The notes under the pieces were generated by a model, which was not told the origin of the DNA, made no database searches, and was given only the letters and a program-made list of their open reading frames with translations. Positions 61,366 to 64,000 of a DNA stretch of 64,000 bases are shown piece after piece; positions within the stretch are counted from its first letter, which is position 1; every line of letters starts with the position of its first letter. The position numbers and the translations under genes are program-made. The stretch is from DASUPK01 sp963821705 (lineage in GTDB: Bacteria; Actinomycetota; Thermoleophilia; Solirubrobacterales; 70-9): assembly GCA_963821705.1 (NCBI GenBank), contig CAWGEV010000008.1, positions 62,001 through 126,000 of the forward strand, written 5' to 3'.

Positions 61366-62723
61366 TCTCCTTCGAGGGCGACCGTCTCGCCCCGGCGGCC
61401 GGGGCGGAGGTGCTGGCGAGCGGGAGGCAGGGTGGCCCGGCCCGCGTCGTGATCGACTCGCGCGAGGTGCGGGAGGGAGATCTGTTCGTCGGCCTGCCCG
61501 GAGAGCGCGCCGACGGGGGAGAGTTCGGCGCCGCCGCTCTGCGCGACGGCGCCTGGGGGATCCTGGTCGGGTCGCAGTGGGGCCAGGAGCTGGCCGCTCA
61601 GCGCCGGGTGGGAGCGAGTGAAGACGAGAGCTGGATCCTTGGCTCGGCCGATCCGCTCGCGTCGCTCCAGTCCCTGGCGCGGGCCTGGCGGGAGGAGCTC
61701 GGCGCGCACGTGGTGGGCATCACCGGCTCGACCGGCAAGACGTCGGTCAAGGACGTCTGCCGCGCCCTGCTCCCGGCAAAGGTCCAGGCGAGCCCCGAGA
61801 ACTTCAACACCGAGATCGGCCTGCCCCTCGCGGTCCTGGAGGCGCCCGAGGACACCGAGGTCCTGGTGCTCGAGATGGCGATGCGCGGGCCGGGGCAGAT
61901 CGCGGAGCTGTGCGCGATCGCGGAGCCGGATATCGGCGTGATCACCAACATCGGACCCGTCCACATCGAGCTGCTCGGCTCGATCGAGGCGATCGCGGCG
62001 ACGAAGGCGGAGATCATCGACGGGCTCCGCACGGACGGGACGGCCGTGGTCCCGGCCGAGCCGGGGCCGCTCGAGCGGTATCTGGACCGCGCGCCGGGCC
62101 TGCTGCGATTCGGGCGGGGCGGCGACGTCGAGGCCGTGGACGTCCGGAGCGACGAGAGGGAGATCGACGCCATGGTCCGCACCCCGGCGGGCGAGCAGCC
62201 GTTCAGGCTGCCCTTCGCCGAGGCCCACAACGTCGAGAACGCCCTGGCGGCGATCGCCGTAGGCGTCGCGCTCGGCTACTCGCTCGATGCGATGGCGGAT
62301 CGGGCGCCCGGGATAGTCTTCTCGCGCCTTCGTGGGGAGCTGGTGGAGCTCCCGGAGAACGCCATCCTGATCAACGACTGCTACAACGCCAACCCGATCT
62401 CGATGCGGGCGGCGCTGGACCATCTCGCCACGCTGAGGGCGGACGGCCGGCGGCTCGCGGTCCTCGGCGAGATGAGGGAGCTCGGTCCCGACGCGGCCGG
62501 CTATCACCGCGAGATCGGCGAGCACGCGCGCGAGCGGGGAGTCGATCACCTCATCGGGGTGGGGGAGCTGGCCTCCGAGTACGCGCCGGACGTGCAGGTC
62601 GCCGACGCGGAGGCCGCCGCCGACGCGCTGGCCGAGGCGCTGGGCCCGGGCGCCCTCGTCCTCGTGAAGGGGTCGCGGGCAATCGGCCTGGAGCGCGTGG
62701 CGGAGAAGCTGACGGGGCGCTAG
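61362..62723 (+). CDS. murF: UDP-MurNAc-pentapeptide synthetase MurF
   Basis: The 453-residue ligase adds D-Ala-D-Ala to the UDP-MurNAc tripeptide in the cytoplasm. Visible are the N-terminal VIDSREVREGDLFVGLPGER, the ATP loop GITGSTGKTSVKD (near residue 120), NFNTEIGLPLAVLE, the central N-I-G-P-V-H segment (TNIGPVHIELLGS) and the C-terminal INDCYNANPISMRAAL. The start is TTG 61362 overlapping murE (TTGA), and mraY follows without a gap. Confidence 0.95.
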   Translation: MISFEGDRLAPAAGAEVLASGRQGGPARVVIDSREVREGDLFVGLPGERADGGEFGAAALRDGAWGILVGSQWGQELAAQRRVGASEDESWILGSADPLASLQSLARAWREELGAHVVGITGSTGKTSVKDVCRALLPAKVQASPENFNTEIGLPLAVLEAPEDTEVLVLEMAMRGPGQIAELCAIAEPDIGVITNIGPVHIELLGSIEAIAATKAEIIDGLRTDGTAVVPAEPGPLERYLDRAPGLLRFGRGGDVEAVDVRSDEREIDAMVRTPAGEQPFRLPFAEAHNVENALAAIAVGVALGYSLDAMADRAPGIVFSRLRGELVELPENAILINDCYNANPISMRAALDHLATLRADGRRLAVLGEMRELGPDAAGYHREIGEHARERGVDHLIGVGELASEYAPDVQVADAEAAADALAEALGPGALVLVKGSRAIGLERVAEKLTGR

Positions 62724-63701
62724 ATGCTCGGCGAGATCCTGATTGCGGGCATGGCCGCGATGCTGATCTGCATCTTCCTCGGCCCGAAGTTCATCGAGTA
62801 CCTGCGGCTGCGCGAGTTCGGCCAGCAGATCCGTGAGGAGGGACCTGAGGAGCATCACGAGAAGGCGGGTACGCCGACGATGGGCGGCCTGCTGATATTC
62901 ACCGCGATCTCGGTCCCCTACCTGGTGCTCTCCGACCGCGACACCCAGAGCCTGGCGGTGTACGGCGTCGCGATCGGCTGCGCCGCGATCGGTTTCATCG
63001 ACGACTATCTGAAGATCACCCGGCGCCGTTCACTGGGGCTCTCGGCCCGCTACAAGCTGCTCCTCCAATTCGGGCTGGCGCTCGGGCTCTGGTACGTCGC
63101 CCGGCACACGGTCGGCCTCGACTCCAGCCTCGAGCTGAGGATCTCGCATGCCTCGCTCAACATCCCGGACGCGGTCTACCCGCTGGTGATCTTCCTGGTG
63201 ATCGCCGGCTCGAGCAACGCGGTGAACCTCACCGACGGCCTCGACGGGCTGGCCGCCGGCTGCTGCGCGATCGTGCTGCTCGCCTACACGGCGATCACGT
63301 TCATCACCACCGGGCAACACAGCCTCTCGCTGCTCTCCGCCTGCCTGGTCGGCGGCTGCATCGGCTTCCTCTGGTTCAATTCGTTCCCGGCCTCGATCTT
63401 CATGGGGGACACGGGATCGCTCGGGCTGGGCGGGGCCATCGGGGCCCTCGCCGTGATGACCCAGACGGAGATCCTCCTGATCATCACGGGCGGCATCTTC
63501 GTGATCGAGGCGCTCTCGGTCGCCCTCCAGGTCGCGGCCTTCAAGATGTTCCGTCGCCGAGTCCTGCTGATGGCCCCGGTCCACCATCACTTCGAGCTGC
63601 TGGCCTGGTCCGAGACCAAGATCATGCTCCGCTTCTGGATCATCGCGGCCGTCTGCTCGGGAATCGGCTTCACCCTCTACCAGCAGTCGATCGGGCCTTA
63701 G
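62724..63701 (+). CDS. mraY: Phospho-MurNAc-pentapeptide translocase MraY
   Basis: The 325-residue protein has ten transmembrane helices and the family motifs HHEKAGTPTMGGLL, the catalytic aspartates in GFIDDYLKITRR, NAVNLTDGLDGLAAG and MAPVHHHFELLAWSE. It transfers phospho-MurNAc-pentapeptide to undecaprenyl phosphate to make lipid I. It directly abuts murF. The usual next gene, murD, does not follow; a repeat and a convergent ACT-domain gene do. Confidence 0.97.
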   Translation: MLGEILIAGMAAMLICIFLGPKFIEYLRLREFGQQIREEGPEEHHEKAGTPTMGGLLIFTAISVPYLVLSDRDTQSLAVYGVAIGCAAIGFIDDYLKITRRRSLGLSARYKLLLQFGLALGLWYVARHTVGLDSSLELRISHASLNIPDAVYPLVIFLVIAGSSNAVNLTDGLDGLAAGCCAIVLLAYTAITFITTGQHSLSLLSACLVGGCIGFLWFNSFPASIFMGDTGSLGLGGAIGALAVMTQTEILLIITGGIFVIEALSVALQVAAFKMFRRRVLLMAPVHHHFELLAWSETKIMLRFWIIAAVCSGIGFTLYQQSIGP

Positions 63702-63736
63702 CGGCCACCAGTGGCCGCGATCTGATGGCGAAGCCG
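63701..63736 (-). repeat. Intergenic repeat, copy B (inverted relative to copy A)
   Basis: Read on the minus strand, this 36-base element matches the copy at 46501-46536 except for the four bases of the hairpin loop. It begins at the last base of the mraY stop and lies in a 40-base gap between convergent genes, as does copy A. The GCGGCC/GGCCGC palindrome could form a hairpin in both transcripts. Confidence 0.7.
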
Positions 63737-63741
63737 GTGGC

Positions 63742-64000
63742 CTAACTCGCGTCGAGGGCGCTCCGGAGAGCCGGCGTGTCGTCCGCCCCGAAGACGATCC
63801 GGTTCTGCGTTGCGATGTAGACGAGATCGAGGTTGACGCCGGCCTTCGCGATCTTGCGAGTCAGGTCCGCCAGGACGCCGGGGCGGTCCTCGACGTCCAC
63901 TACGACGACCTCTCGTTCGCGAGTGACCGCGACATGGGAGATCGCCAGCGCATGCTTCACCGCCTCGGCATGCGGGACGAGGATGTGCAGCTCGGCCCGG
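63742..64000 (-). CDS. ACT-domain protein (partial, runs off the window)
   Basis: The C-terminal part of an ACT domain is visible: VVVVDVEDRPGVLADLTRKI, with the D-R-P-G-x-L core, and AGVNLDLVYIATQNRIVFGA. The frame is open to the end of the window (LHILVPHAEAV upstream of the GTG at 63960), so the protein extends further and that GTG is not its start. ACT domains bind amino acids or other small ligands to regulate enzymes. Whether an enzyme domain precedes it cannot be seen. Confidence 0.75.
   Translation of the reverse strand, partial: RAELHILVPHAEAVKHALAISHVAVTREREVVVVDVEDRPGVLADLTRKIAKAGVNLDLVYIATQNRIVFGADDTPALRSALDAS

Noticed and set aside
1..64000. CRISPR arrays, insertion sequences, prophage genes
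   Set aside because: I looked for regularly spaced repeats, transposases, integrases and phage structural genes and found none; only a tRNA fragment hints at past integration.

Overview
The window is very GC-rich, densely packed bacterial DNA. I read it as chromosome of an actinobacterium, probably class Thermoleophilia (Solirubrobacterales or a relative). The reasons are a six-gene Mce operon, a DUF3556 membrane protein, a class III alcohol dehydrogenase paired with an MBL hydrolase as in mycothiol users, MurE with the meso-DAP signature, a DevR/DevS-like pair, and many GTG/TTG starts with 4-base stop/start overlaps. The placement is inferred from gene content only.

Layout. 1-4.2 kb: formaldehyde-detoxification pair, the 3' half of a tRNA, a GT4 glycosyltransferase and a DyP peroxidase. 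4.4-9.4 kb: a copper-handling module (secreted His/Met protein, CopC-CopD fusion, small membrane protein, YcnI, SCO1). 9.4-12.2 kb: an arsenic cluster (aquaglyceroporin, ArsC, ArsR) with a 20-codon cysteine-rich ORF, an R2-like diiron protein and a SpoIIAA-like protein. 12.2-24.7 kb: a TetR remnant, a secreted propeller-like protein, a coiled-coil protein, a two-component pair, GH25, sulfatase, DUF3556 with an FAD oxidoreductase, a degenerate EAL protein, tRNA-Leu(CAG), tRNA-Glu(CTC) and a TMEM175-type channel. 25.1-34.1 kb: six consecutive MCE proteins without a YrbE permease.

35.1-41.7 kb is the highlight. A cobalamin riboswitch precedes five overlapping genes: a secreted DUF4430 protein, a DUF4430 lipoprotein, an EcfT, a double-NBD EcfA, and an ECF S component fused to an extracytoplasmic alpha/alpha-toroid of prenyltransferase/squalene-cyclase-type repeats. 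DUF4430 resembles the C-terminal beta domain, and the toroid resembles the N-terminal alpha domain, of animal transcobalamin/intrinsic factor. The operon therefore looks like a cobalamin capture-and-uptake system with the transcobalamin parts split over several membrane-associated proteins.

41.7-52.2 kb: nitroreductase, GlpD, an aberrant Rho-like protein, a serine hydrolase, Tag, DUF192, an MFS exporter, a response regulator/kinase pair leading into CpaB, and a macrodomain gene. 52.2-55.1 kb: CpaF, TadB and TadC of a Tad pilus. 55.3-63.7 kb: the division/cell-wall (dcw) cluster with a MraZ box, mraZ, rsmH, an ftsL-like gene, ftsI, murE, murF and mraY, interrupted by an antisense DUF1003 gene. 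The window ends in an ACT-domain gene.

Quality note. Single-base indels break many genes, densely in 25.8-29.3 kb and 55.6-59.2 kb and singly elsewhere. Genes that are normally essential are among them and the protein signal continues in another frame each time, so I treat these as assembly errors. Such genes are given as one feature across the frames.
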